From contig JAILPF010000522.1 of NCBI GenBank assembly GCA_024699575.1, positions 1 to 7,649 of the forward strand: a stretch of 7,649 nt of DNA. The letters run 5' to 3'. Below are positions 1 to 5,648 of this stretch, piece by piece. A model generated the notes under the pieces. It searched no databases. It was not told the DNA's origin and was given only the letters and a program-made list of their open reading frames with translations. Every line of letters starts with the position of its first letter. Positions within the stretch are counted from its first letter, which is position 1. Made by a program: the position numbers and the translations under genes. Source of the stretch: Acetatifactor sp. GTDB lineage: Bacteria > Bacillota > Clostridia > Lachnospirales > Lachnospiraceae.

Positions 1-117
1 CGTTCCCGCCCATCCAATCGTAATGATATTGTATCTGCCGTTTTTATCTGCCACACTCACCATCACAGCAGGCAGTGGATAAAGCATATTCCCCGGCTTC
101 CAAAGTTCCTTTTCCAT
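1..117 (-). CDS. Flavin reductase-like protein, N-terminal fragment (3' part off the left edge)
   Basis: Only the first 39 codons are in the window; the gene continues past base 1. The peptide opens MEKELWKPGNMLYPLPAVMV and includes an ITIGWAGT stretch. This matches the N-terminus of the flavin-reductase-like (flavoredoxin) family, whose members bind FMN in a split-barrel fold and act as cytoplasmic flavin or electron-transfer proteins. The P-A-V-M-V strand and the TIGWAGT turn are the recognisable family features. The ATG at 115-117 is preceded by TAAGG at 126-130. That site overlaps the TAA stop (128-130) of the upstream coiled-coil gene, so the two genes are very probably cotranscribed and translationally coupled. 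Substrate and true enzymatic role cannot be judged from this fragment; many family members are annotated only as flavin reductase family protein. Confidence 0.8.
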   Translation of the reverse strand, partial: MEKELWKPGNMLYPLPAVMVSVADKNGRYNIITIGWAGT

Positions 118-127
118 AGTATGTACC

Positions 128-616
128 TTATAAGATATGAAAATACACAAGTACCTGAAATGCCAGTCCACCGGCTGCACAAAGCATTGCTACAACAGAC
201 AGTACAACCGCCGCGCTGACCTTTCCATTAATTCCATCCATCTCGTCTGTCAGGCTCTCCGTCTGCTTTTTGTTCTCCTCTGAGAGAACCGCCTGAACAT
301 TGCGATATACTTTAACACACTCTTTATGTGTTCCGTCATTAATCGCTTCCAATTCTTTATTCAAGTCTTCTTTGAGAGCAGCAATCGTCTCCGCCACATG
401 CGCTTCGAACTCTTTTCTGGATTCATCGTTTGTCTGAATGTTCTCCAGTCTGTTCACTCCCTCATCGGCCAACTTCTGAACCTTGTCCAGACATTCCTTG
501 TAGCCTTCAACTTCTGCCTTCAGTCTGTTCAGTTCTTCTGCATCCGCTGCTGAATTAGCTTTAATCATTTCCTGCGCGGTCAGCTTCTGCGCCAGCTTGT
601 CCATAAAAGTATCCAT
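128..616 (-). CDS. Coiled-coil protein with C-terminal membrane anchor, function unknown
   Basis: A 162-residue protein starting MDTFMDKLAQKLTAQEMIKA. Residues about 5-130 are charged and helical with heptad-like spacing (for example EELNRLKAEVEGYKECL at 27-43), so they probably form a long coiled coil. A single hydrophobic segment at about 133-157, ending YFHIL, would anchor the protein by its tail with the coil in the cytoplasm. There is no signal peptide or catalytic motif. I chose the ATG at 614-616 because GGAGG at 624-628 lies 7 bases upstream. The frame extends to a GTG at 638-640, also with a purine-rich site (GGGGAG, 646-651), which would add 8 residues. The N-terminus resembles conserved hypothetical proteins I associate with Lachnospiraceae. 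It is followed closely by the flavin-reductase-like gene. Function is unknown; a scaffold or membrane-tether role is inference. Confidence 0.85.
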   Translation of the reverse strand: MDTFMDKLAQKLTAQEMIKANSAADAEELNRLKAEVEGYKECLDKVQKLADEGVNRLENIQTNDESRKEFEAHVAETIAALKEDLNKELEAINDGTHKECVKVYRNVQAVLSEENKKQTESLTDEMDGINGKVSAAVVLSVVAMLCAAGGLAFQVLVYFHIL

Positions 617-623
617 CCATATT

Positions 624-628
624 CCTCC
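624..628 (-). promoter_or_regulatory. Ribosome binding site that decides the start of the coiled-coil gene
   Basis: GGAGG on the minus strand lies 7 bases before the ATG at 614-616, near-ideal spacing. This favours that start over the in-frame GTG at 638-640. The GTG has its own weaker GGGGAG at 646-651 with a 5-base spacer, so a second, longer product is not excluded. Confidence 0.65.
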
Positions 629-682
629 GAACATGTTCACCCATTCTCCCCAAATGCGCGTTTACTTAGTCATTCTTTAAAG

Positions 683-711
683 ATTTTAACATTTTTTTCT
701 CCAACTTACAA
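683..711 (-). promoter_or_regulatory. SigA-type promoter for the coiled-coil / flavin-reductase unit
   Basis: On the minus strand a -35 box TTGTAA (706-711) is separated by exactly 17 bases from a -10 box TAAAAT (683-688), which is preceded by the extended -10 dinucleotide TG. The spacer is A-rich. The predicted transcription start near 676 lies upstream of both candidate start codons (616 and 640). Confidence 0.65.
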
Positions 712-822
712 CCCAAAGCTTACCATTGTGCATTTTGTATATAAATATCTTTTTATATTTTCTTCCTTTGCGCAATATTCACTAAAGATTCATACCTCAT
801 TCACAATTTGTTCATAATTGAT

Positions 823-831
823 TGATATACT
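823..831 (+). promoter_or_regulatory. Extended -10 promoter element driving the candidate small RNA
   Basis: The sequence TGATATACT fits the extended -10 consensus TGNTATAAT. No good -35 lies at 17 bases; TTCACA at 800-805 is 20 bases away. An imperfect inverted repeat CAATT-N7-AATTG (804-820) sits just upstream and could be an operator. Predicted transcription start is near 838. Confidence 0.5.
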
Positions 832-837
832 AACAGC

Positions 838-912
838 ATAACAAACAAGGTTTACAGATAATTTTTTCATAATAGCCCAGGCGCTGCGAGGTGTCTGGGC
901 ACTCCTCATTTT
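838..912 (+). ncRNA. Candidate small RNA with strong hairpin and CUCCUC tail
   Basis: A transcript starting near 838 would be about 75 bases long. It has an unstructured AU-rich 5' part, then a hairpin with a 10-bp stem at 875-884 and 891-900 (two G-U pairs) and loop UGCGAG. The tail ACUCCUC is followed by AUUUUU (908-913). CUCCUC is complementary to GAGGAG-type Shine-Dalgarno sites, as used by several Firmicute small RNAs to block translation. A second, mutually exclusive fold pairs GAGG (888-891) with CCUC (904-907) directly before the U-run, like an intrinsic terminator. If termination does not occur here, transcription could continue to the inverted repeat at 951-986, giving about 155 bases. 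No known Rfam family was recognised. The same palindrome can fold on the minus strand, so strand assignment rests on the promoter and U-run. Confidence 0.45.
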
Positions 913-950
913 TAGGAATATGATACCTCCGGCAAAAGAACAAAATTACA

Positions 951-992
951 GCCTTACTTCAGGTGTTCCAATACTTGAAGTAAGGCCTTTTA
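951..992. terminator. Long inverted repeat, probable bidirectional terminator
   Basis: GCCTTACTTCA (951-961) pairs perfectly with TGAAGTAAGGC (976-986), and four more pairs with G-U wobbles extend the stem to about 15 bp around loop TTCCAA. On the plus strand it is followed by CTTTTATC. On the minus strand it lies 33 bases past the stop of the (p)ppGpp synthetase gene and is followed by TGTAATTTTG, a broken T-tract. It probably ends the synthetase transcript and could also end the plus-strand candidate RNA. Confidence 0.65.
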
Positions 993-1019
993 TCGCCATT
1001 CATTTATCTTGTCTTTTCT

Positions 1020-1691
1020 TTACAAACCAATTGCCTTTTTCTCCTGCTCCAGTTCATTGCTCTTACTGATAGCAAGAATCTCTTCATTAAGTGAAAGCAT
1101 TCTGGCATCCAAATCCGATACCATCTTGGCGCATTCCACCAGTTCCGTACGGATATGCTCCGGTGCATCTCCCTCAAATTTATAGTGAATCTTATGCTCT
1201 AAGCTTGCCCAGAAATCCATGGCAACTGTTCTTATCTGTATCTCCACTTTGGTGTCCACGATTCGGTCAGACAGATAAACCGGCACGGTTACAATCATAT
1301 GATAGCTTTTGTATCCGCTGGCCTTGGGATATGTAATGTAATCCTTTACGCCGATTACTTTAATATCCCGCTGTTCGCTGATCATCTCTGCGATTCGATA
1401 GATATCGGAAGTAAACGAACAGATGATACGTATGCCCGCGATGTCATTGATATATTTAACCATGTTGTCAATCGTAGACTCATATCCGTTTCGCTTTAAT
1501 TTCTTGACGATACTTTCAGGCGTCTTAATACGCGCTTTGATGTGCTCGATAGGATTGTACTGATGAACATGTTGAAATTCATCGTTCAATATTGCCATCT
1601 TAGTCTCAACCTGACGAAGAGCTGCATTGTAAATCAGAGTAACCTCTTTCCAGCTGTCAATTCCTTCGCCGTAATCCAGCTTCAGTTCCAT
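1020..1691 (-). CDS. Small alarmone synthetase, single-domain GTP pyrophosphokinase (RelQ/YjbM type)
   Basis: A 223-residue cytoplasmic enzyme predicted to transfer pyrophosphate from ATP to GTP or GDP, making (p)ppGpp, the stringent-response signal. Synthetase motifs appear in order: the basic substrate-binding stretch IKARIKTPESIVKKL (51-65), DIAGIRIIC (83-91), the nucleotide-binding GYKSYH (126-131), and VEIQIRT (149-155) with the catalytic-type Glu150. There is no HD hydrolase domain and no TGS or ACT regulatory domain, and the length matches RelQ/SAS1 (about 210 residues) rather than long Rel. The start at 1689-1691 has AAAGGAG upstream with good spacing. The frame runs open to 1772, but that would begin upstream of the likely promoter. 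It has its own promoter and an inverted-repeat terminator, so it is probably monocistronic. RelQ versus RelP assignment is by general resemblance only. Confidence 0.92.
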   Translation of the reverse strand: MELKLDYGEGIDSWKEVTLIYNAALRQVETKMAILNDEFQHVHQYNPIEHIKARIKTPESIVKKLKRNGYESTIDNMVKYINDIAGIRIICSFTSDIYRIAEMISEQRDIKVIGVKDYITYPKASGYKSYHMIVTVPVYLSDRIVDTKVEIQIRTVAMDFWASLEHKIHYKFEGDAPEHIRTELVECAKMVSDLDARMLSLNEEILAISKSNELEQEKKAIGL

Positions 1692-1733
1692 CTTAACTCC
1701 TTTATAATTACAGTTATTTGTCTCTGTATATGT

Positions 1734-1742
1734 AGTATACCA
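1734..1742 (-). promoter_or_regulatory. Extended -10 promoter for the small alarmone synthetase
   Basis: Reading the minus strand, TGGTATACT matches the extended -10 consensus. No strong -35 lies at 16-18 bases. Predicted start near 1727 leaves a leader of about 36 bases before the ATG at 1691. Its position rules out the longer in-frame start at 1772 for a transcript from this promoter. Confidence 0.55.
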
Positions 1743-1859
1743 TAAAACATCAGATGAATGTATATATTTCACAAAAATTTAATCCTTTATTAAAAAATTT
1801 TGTCACCTTTATATTTATATTCGGCGATTAAATTTTTAGAACACTCTTGTAATTCTCTC

Positions 1860-1891
1860 CTGACAACGTTAAACTGTACACTATATATATT
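1860..1891 (+). promoter_or_regulatory. Probable promoter of the 88-residue protein gene
   Basis: A -35-like CTGACA (1860-1865) is followed by an alternating run of T and A at 1882-1891 that offers -10 boxes TATATA at 16 or 18 bases spacing. The exact -10 cannot be fixed. The leader would be roughly 35-45 bases. It is divergent from the alarmone synthetase promoter, with AT-rich DNA between. Confidence 0.45.
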
Positions 1892-1934
1892 GAAATATCC
1901 GATTTGCTATTAATATGTTCAAAGTGAGGAAGTT

Positions 1935-2201
1935 ATGTTTCGTTTGTGGATTAAAGAATGGAAAAACAATCATATGATAAAAGACACTGTCTTCGAGGAT
2001 GACAGCGAAGATACACGGACCCACAAAATTTTCCGCGGGCTGGAGAAAGCCTGCTATGAATTTGACCTCAGTAAACCTATCTGGCTGGACAACACCGTCG
2101 CAGAGTTCAAGCGCCACTCTAAAGCACGTTTCACTCAGGATTGTTTCATCGAACAAATTGAATTTGATTATTTGGAGATTCAGGTTATCGAGGAAGATTA
2201 A
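1935..2201 (+). CDS. Conserved small acidic protein, function unknown
   Basis: An 88-residue protein and the only plus-strand coding gene here. It starts MFRLWIKEWKNNHMIKDTVF, has a central DTRTHKIFRGLEKACYEFDL stretch (26-45) and KPIWLDN (47-53), and ends in the acidic tail EIQVIEED. No signal peptide, membrane segment, Cys/His metal site or DNA-binding helix-turn-helix is evident. It resembles a family of short hypothetical proteins I recall from Lachnospiraceae, with the DTRTHKIF and FDYLEIQVIEED segments conserved; this is recollection only. The ATG at 1935 has TGAGGA 4-5 bases upstream. A promoter-like sequence lies before it and a strong terminator 20 bases after, so it forms its own transcription unit, convergent with galE. 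The compact, charged, soluble character fits a small regulatory or adaptor protein, but no function can be assigned. Confidence 0.85.
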   Translation: MFRLWIKEWKNNHMIKDTVFEDDSEDTRTHKIFRGLEKACYEFDLSKPIWLDNTVAEFKRHSKARFTQDCFIEQIEFDYLEIQVIEED

Positions 2202-2221
2202 GCAGCTTAGGACTATGTAGC

Positions 2222-2252
2222 AAAGCCCCGGAGACACTTCCGGGGCTTTTTT
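2222..2252 (+). terminator. Strong rho-independent terminator after the 88-residue protein gene
   Basis: AAAGCCCCGGA (2222-2232) pairs perfectly with TCCGGGGCTTT (2239-2249) around loop GACACT, giving an 11-bp GC-rich stem followed by T residues to 2252 (six T in total after GGGGC). It lies between convergent genes. On the minus strand the stem also folds after galE (stop at 2281), but only the stem's own three T residues follow, so it would be weaker in that direction. Confidence 0.9.
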
Positions 2253-2280
2253 CATGCCAGTAAAGCTTATTCAGCTAATC

Positions 2281-3297
2281 TTATTCGTCATATCCGTTGG
2301 GATTATTCTTCTGCCATCTCCAGGAATCGGCACACATTTCTTTGATGCCGTATTTTGCCACCCAGCCCAGCTCTTCCTTTGCCTTGGTTGCATCCGCATA
2401 GTTGATGGCGATATCGCCTGCACGGCGGGGCTTAATAACGTAGGGGATTTTCACTCCGGTAGCAGCTTCAAAGTTCTTGACGATGTCAAGCACACTGTAA
2501 CCGGTTCCGGTTCCCAGATTATAAATCTTAAGTCCTGCTTTCTCTTCAATCTTCTTCAATGCTTTGACATGTCCGTCTGCCAAATCCACTACATGGATAT
2601 AGTCGCGAACGCCGGTTCCGTCCGGGGTATCATAGTCATCTCCGAAAATACCAAGCTCTTTCAGCTTTCCAACCGCAACCTGAGTGATGTACGGCATCAG
2701 GTTGTTGGGGATACCATTGGGGTTCTCTCCGATGGTTCCGCTCGGATGCGCTCCGATGGGATTGAAGTAACGAAGCAGAATCACATTCCACTCCGGATCT
2801 GCTTTCTGAATATCGCTCAGAATCTGCTCCAGCATGGACTTCGTCCAGCCATAAGGGTTGGTGCATACTCCCTTGGGGCATTCCTCGGTTACAGGGATGG
2901 TAGTAGGGTCTCCATAAACTGTGGAGCTGGATGAGAAAATGATGTTCTTTACACCATGTTTTCTCATTACGTCCACCAGTGTCAAAGTACCTGCCACATT
3001 GTTCTCATAGTATTCCCAAGGCTTCTTCACAGATTCTCCGACTGCTTTCAGTCCTGCAAAATGAATGACTGCATCCACCTTTTCCTTGGAAAAAATGTTT
3101 TCCAGGGCTTCGCGGTCACAGATGTCCGCTTTATAAAAAGGAACCTTTTTCCCTGTGATTGCTGCTACACGTTCCAGAGATTTCTCACTGGAATTGCTCA
3201 AATTATCCAACACTACTACATCGTAGCCTGCCTGCTGTAATTCTACAACGGTGTGGCTACCGATAAATCCGGCACCGCCGGTCACCAAAATACGCAT
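2281..3297 (-). CDS. galE: UDP-glucose 4-epimerase
   Basis: A 338-residue cytoplasmic enzyme that interconverts UDP-glucose and UDP-galactose (often also the GlcNAc/GalNAc forms) with tightly bound NAD+, the last step of the Leloir pathway and a source of UDP-galactose for glycans. It is an extended short-chain dehydrogenase: glycine-rich NAD motif TGGAGFIGS (6-14), the GalE-typical [11 protein letters not shown] (79-89), catalytic-region SSSTVYG (123-129), and Tyr149-x-x-x-Lys153 in [23 protein letters not shown] (176-187) and the C-terminal PRRAGDIA (290-297) are substrate-domain signatures. Length is standard for bacterial GalE. The ATG at 3295-3297 has AGGAG upstream. It lies downstream of the uridylyltransferase gene with a 118-base gap that may hold its own promoter, so cotranscription is possible but not shown. 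UDP-glucose versus UDP-GlcNAc preference cannot be settled by eye. Confidence 0.97.
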   Translation of the reverse strand: MRILVTGGAGFIGSHTVVELQQAGYDVVVLDNLSNSSEKSLERVAAITGKKVPFYKADICDREALENIFSKEKVDAVIHFAGLKAVGESVKKPWEYYENNVAGTLTLVDVMRKHGVKNIIFSSSSTVYGDPTTIPVTEECPKGVCTNPYGWTKSMLEQILSDIQKADPEWNVILLRYFNPIGAHPSGTIGENPNGIPNNLMPYITQVAVGKLKELGIFGDDYDTPDGTGVRDYIHVVDLADGHVKALKKIEEKAGLKIYNLGTGTGYSVLDIVKNFEAATGVKIPYVIKPRRAGDIAINYADATKAKEELGWVAKYGIKEMCADSWRWQKNNPNGYDE

Positions 3298-3316
3298 AAG
3301 CTTCTCCTGCCTTTCT

Positions 3317-3338
3317 GTTACGGTTATGTTTCCGTTAC
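3317..3338. repeat. Imperfect inverted repeat in the galE leader
   Basis: GTTACGG (3317-3323) and CCGTTAC (3332-3338) are inverted repeats around an 8-base spacer, pairing at six of seven positions with one T-T mismatch. The repeat overlaps the predicted start of the possible galE promoter and sits about 20 bases before the ATG, a position where a repressor could act. No known regulator consensus was recognised. Confidence 0.4.
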
Positions 3339-3342
3339 AAAA

Positions 3343-3372
3343 ATATTACTCCGAAATCCCGGAAAACATCAA
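3343..3372 (-). promoter_or_regulatory. Possible galE promoter
   Basis: On the minus strand TTGATG (3367-3372) and TAATAT (3343-3348) are 18 bases apart, each matching the consensus at 4 of 6 positions. Predicted start near 3336 falls inside an imperfect inverted repeat (3317-3338). A separate TTGACA lies at 3394-3399 but has no acceptable -10 at 16-18 bases. Internal transcription of galE is therefore plausible but weakly supported. Confidence 0.35.
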
Positions 3373-3415
3373 CTCATATATGTTGCAAAAATCTGTCAAT
3401 TTGTTAAGTCGCCTT

Positions 3416-4642
3416 CTACAGTTCTACGCCGTTTTTCTGAAGAAGCGCCCTGGCACTTTCCACAGAATCTACACCGGTCTTATTTTTGATGGGGGCAAAC
3501 TCTTTCTCACGAACTACCTCGAAAGGAAGGCAGCTGTCCATCTCATGAATCATGTCAAGTACCAGCTGTTCAAATTTGTAGCCGTTTGCTTCCTCAGGCT
3601 TCACAAGCTCGCCCTGTTCGTTTAAGTAGGGAATCTTCTTCTCCACGATATGCAGCTGCAGTTTGTTGTCCATGATTTCTTCCAAATCTTTTACACGGAA
3701 CAGATAGTTTAAAATCACTCCGAAATTGTATGCGGGATCACCCTTTGCATCCTTGGCATTCATCATTTCATCGGTAAGTTCATAGTATTCCACGATGGAG
3801 GGCTTGCCATCCTCCAGACACATGACACCCACTTTTTCGTCCGGAGCACTTTTGCGTACTACCTTGGAGCCTACTGCGCAGTCACGCTCGATAACCGCCC
3901 CAACAAAGCAAGGGTCTGCAATCTTCTGTAACACGTTGTCCACAGCAAACACATTCAGCCATTCAATCCCTTGTGTGTGAAGCTTATCAAGCAGTCCGGC
4001 TTTCGCCATGGAGCTGAACCACCCGCCGTTTCCGTTGGGGGAAGTGGAAAGTTTACCCTTTTCTTCCAGATAAATCTTACCCTCATAGTCGCATGCAGCA
4101 GCCATATCCTGCTGAAAGAAGGTGACATATTCCTCTTTGTATCCAAAGAATTTATGCTCTTTCAAAAACCGGACGGTGGCATCATTGTTCTTATCACTGG
4201 TCATGATAAACAAAGGAATCCACGCTTCCGCCTTGCGAACCACGTCCATCAAATTATTGACCAGGCACTCAAAAATATATAACTCTCTCGTAAGTCCTAC
4301 ATTGTACATTCCTTTGGGGTCATCCGAGCCAAGACGGGTTCCCATTCCGCCTGCCAAAAGAACCGCGCCGACTTTTCCTGCACGGATTGCATCTGTACCG
4401 ACTTTCACAAACTGCTCTCTGTTTTTCTCTATCTCGCTGATTTCCATTGCCGCAAGCGGTGTAATCTCACCTTTTTTGGCAATTTCATCTCTGTGCTTAC
4501 AGACTTCCAGAATCGACATATCCACGTCGTCTATCTGGGCGAGTAGCGCCTGCTTTTCTTCCTCCGAGAGCTGCTCATAGTATTTCAGCAGGTGTTCCTG
4601 TCCATAGGACTCCAATTTTGCTTTTGCTTGTTCTAAATTCAT
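3416..4642 (-). CDS. UTP-sugar-1-phosphate uridylyltransferase of the UAP1/AGX (UDPGP) type
   Basis: A 408-residue cytoplasmic nucleotidyltransferase predicted to join UTP with a sugar 1-phosphate, releasing pyrophosphate and a UDP-sugar. The signature LLAGGMGTRLGSDDPKGM (95-112) is the uridine-binding loop of the family. Further hallmarks are STSPNGNGG (199-207), the NVFAVDNVL strand (230-238), EYYEL (285-289), NGYKFEQLVLDMI (353-365), and FAPIKNKTGVDSVESAR (382-398). The last resembles the C-terminal FxPxKN element of eukaryotic AGX/UAP1 UDP-N-acetylglucosamine pyrophosphorylase, unlike bacterial GalU or GlmU. The sugar could be GlcNAc-1-P, glucose-1-P or galactose-1-P; proximity to galE fits a glucose/galactose or GlcNAc/GalNAc role. 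Length is slightly short for UAP1 (about 480-520), as seen in bacterial members. The ATG at 4640-4642 has GAGGAG 8 bases upstream and a good promoter at 4683-4711. Confidence 0.9.
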   Translation of the reverse strand: MNLEQAKAKLESYGQEHLLKYYEQLSEEEKQALLAQIDDVDMSILEVCKHRDEIAKKGEITPLAAMEISEIEKNREQFVKVGTDAIRAGKVGAVLLAGGMGTRLGSDDPKGMYNVGLTRELYIFECLVNNLMDVVRKAEAWIPLFIMTSDKNNDATVRFLKEHKFFGYKEEYVTFFQQDMAAACDYEGKIYLEEKGKLSTSPNGNGGWFSSMAKAGLLDKLHTQGIEWLNVFAVDNVLQKIADPCFVGAVIERDCAVGSKVVRKSAPDEKVGVMCLEDGKPSIVEYYELTDEMMNAKDAKGDPAYNFGVILNYLFRVKDLEEIMDNKLQLHIVEKKIPYLNEQGELVKPEEANGYKFEQLVLDMIHEMDSCLPFEVVREKEFAPIKNKTGVDSVESARALLQKNGVEL

Positions 4643-4682
4643 AACCTACTCTCCTCAATTATTGTCTCTTTCAGACTTTACC

Positions 4683-4711
4683 AGTATACCGCAAAGAATT
4701 ATTTTGCGCAA
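4683..4711 (-). promoter_or_regulatory. SigA-type promoter for the uridylyltransferase (and possibly galE)
   Basis: On the minus strand TTGCGC (4706-4711) is separated by 17 bases from TATACT (4683-4688). The predicted start near 4676 gives a leader of about 35 bases before the ATG at 4642. An AT-rich inverted repeat (TCTTAA...TTAAGA) lies just upstream between 4720 and 4745, but no convincing GC-rich terminator separates this gene from the operon ending at 4752. Confidence 0.6.
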
Positions 4712-4751
4712 CGAAGTACTTTCTTAAGAATGTTTTAAGATTCCTTAAAAA

Positions 4752-5648
4752 TCAAAGGTCTAAATCCGCAAAAAAATCTGTTTTTTCCATGTTCTCCGAC
4801 TTATGTCTCAGAAGAAACGCCCGAAGTGCCGGATGTTCCTCCCCCGCCCGGGACAAAAGTTCTTCGAAATTCTTTTCATTAATACAGCCCAGCTTTGCAA
4901 ACAGATTATGGTATGCGCTGTCATCCGGATGCTCCTTCAGCAGCACCTGCCACGTTTCGTCGGATACCCCGCCCAATGTATGCTCTCGCAGATATGTTTC
5001 AAGCTGTTCCCTGATATTATCTTCCAGTCCACTGGCATGTAGCAATCTGGTGTACAGGAGTCTCACTTTTTGCATGCGTTTCCCGTGCACAAAAGCAGTC
5101 ACATCCGTACTTCCGTAATCCTCTTCACCACAGAGAATCTGCTTGGAATATCCGTCCATATCATCACTGTCCAGAATCGTCAGCATCCTGGCATCCCATT
5201 TGGCAAGCCATTCGTCACTGCCTGCTTCCATCAGATTCAAAAGATATGGTGCGTCAGCCTGCACTACTGCTGCCGCAAGCAGGACCGATGTATCTTCATC
5301 CGCATCCGCCACACGGATGCTGCGAAGTCTCCCACATTCCAAAAACACCGCTTTTCCAAGCTCCACATTTCTATGCGGAATCTGAATAACCTCCAGCTTG
5401 TCGCAGTGGGCAAACGCCCAGTCGCCCACAGACCGTACCGTGCCGGACAGAATGACCTTCTTTAACTGTTTTCTGCTTAAAAATGCCTTTTTTTCAATTG
5501 CAGTCACAGGATATTCTTCTATTCTGTTGGGGATGATAAGCTCCGCGCTGTTCGCCGCCTGTCCTACGATGCAGACTTCCTTTCCATGCACTTCGTAGGA
5601 CAGACTCTGACCATTTTCTTCCCACAGTCCCTTTGTGCCCTGCGTCAT
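4752..5648 (-). CDS. Cytoplasmic leucine-rich-repeat protein (BspA/LRR_5 type), third gene of a MoxR-VWA operon
   Basis: A 298-residue protein. Residues about 35-112 carry BspA-type leucine-rich repeats: ELIIPNRIEEYPVTAIEKKAF (36-56), QLKKVILSGTVRSVGDWAF (61-79), then CDKLEVIQIP (82-91) and CGRLRSIRV (105-113), with the usual I-P, I/V-x-x-x-A-F and C-x-x-L landmarks. Residues about 120-298 are mostly helical and match no family I recognise; a WDARMLTILDSDDMDGYSKQ stretch (151-170) and a helical repeat-like segment (195-285) stand out. There is no signal peptide or membrane segment, unlike surface BspA proteins, so it should be cytoplasmic. Its ATG (5646-5648) overlaps the ATPase TGA in ATGA, implying translational coupling and a shared function. 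A role as substrate-recognition or adaptor subunit of the ATPase/VWA pair is inference from context. Confidence 0.85.
   Translation of the reverse strand: MTQGTKGLWEENGQSLSYEVHGKEVCIVGQAANSAELIIPNRIEEYPVTAIEKKAFLSRKQLKKVILSGTVRSVGDWAFAHCDKLEVIQIPHRNVELGKAVFLECGRLRSIRVADADEDTSVLLAAAVVQADAPYLLNLMEAGSDEWLAKWDARMLTILDSDDMDGYSKQILCGEEDYGSTDVTAFVHGKRMQKVRLLYTRLLHASGLEDNIREQLETYLREHTLGGVSDETWQVLLKEHPDDSAYHNLFAKLGCINEKNFEELLSRAGEEHPALRAFLLRHKSENMEKTDFFADLDL

Larger units (their letters stand above)
641..1019. other. Intergenic region of about 380 bases; no convincing protein gene
   Basis: This stretch separates the coiled-coil gene from the (p)ppGpp synthetase gene. It holds the minus-strand promoter (683-711), an AT-rich segment (720-820) with no clear coding potential, a plus-strand extended -10 promoter (823-831), a strong hairpin with CU-rich tail and U-run (875-912), and a long inverted repeat at 951-986. 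Two minus-strand frames of 29 and 39 codons overlap the hairpin region (830-919 and 790-909) but lack well-placed start signals. Confidence 0.7.

Noticed and set aside
920..1069. Short plus-strand frame starting at an ATG after the candidate small RNA
   Set aside because: It runs through the 951-986 inverted repeat into the 3' end of the alarmone synthetase gene. The AGGA is only 2-3 bases from the ATG, too close for a normal start.
1692..1772. N-terminal extension of the alarmone synthetase to 1772
   Set aside because: It would begin upstream of the probable promoter at 1734-1742 and lacks a ribosome site. The ATG at 1691 has AAAGGAG at good spacing and gives the family length.
1881..2255. 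124-codon minus-strand open frame opposite the 88-residue protein
   Set aside because: It would start inside the strong terminator hairpin and run through the promoter of the plus-strand gene. The plus-strand frame has the better ribosome site, promoter, terminator and protein-like composition.
2254..2934. 226-codon plus-strand open frame antisense to galE
   Set aside because: It lies entirely opposite the well-supported galE gene, and its translation is a Cys/Ser/Leu/Ile-rich sequence with no recognisable motif. No ribosome site or promoter fits.
3345..3370. Hairpin TCCG/CGGA between the uridylyltransferase and galE genes as a terminator
   Set aside because: The stem is only about 4 bp, and the following T-run is interrupted, so it is too weak to call.
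4122..4580. 152-codon plus-strand open frame antisense to the uridylyltransferase gene
   Set aside because: The serine-rich, low-complexity translation mirrors the codon use of the real gene on the other strand, and no start signals are seen.
4720..4745. AT-rich inverted repeat after the LRR gene as operon terminator
   Set aside because: TCTTAA/TTAAGA pairs over six A-T/G-C positions with only one GC pair and no T-run directly after. Unlikely to terminate efficiently.
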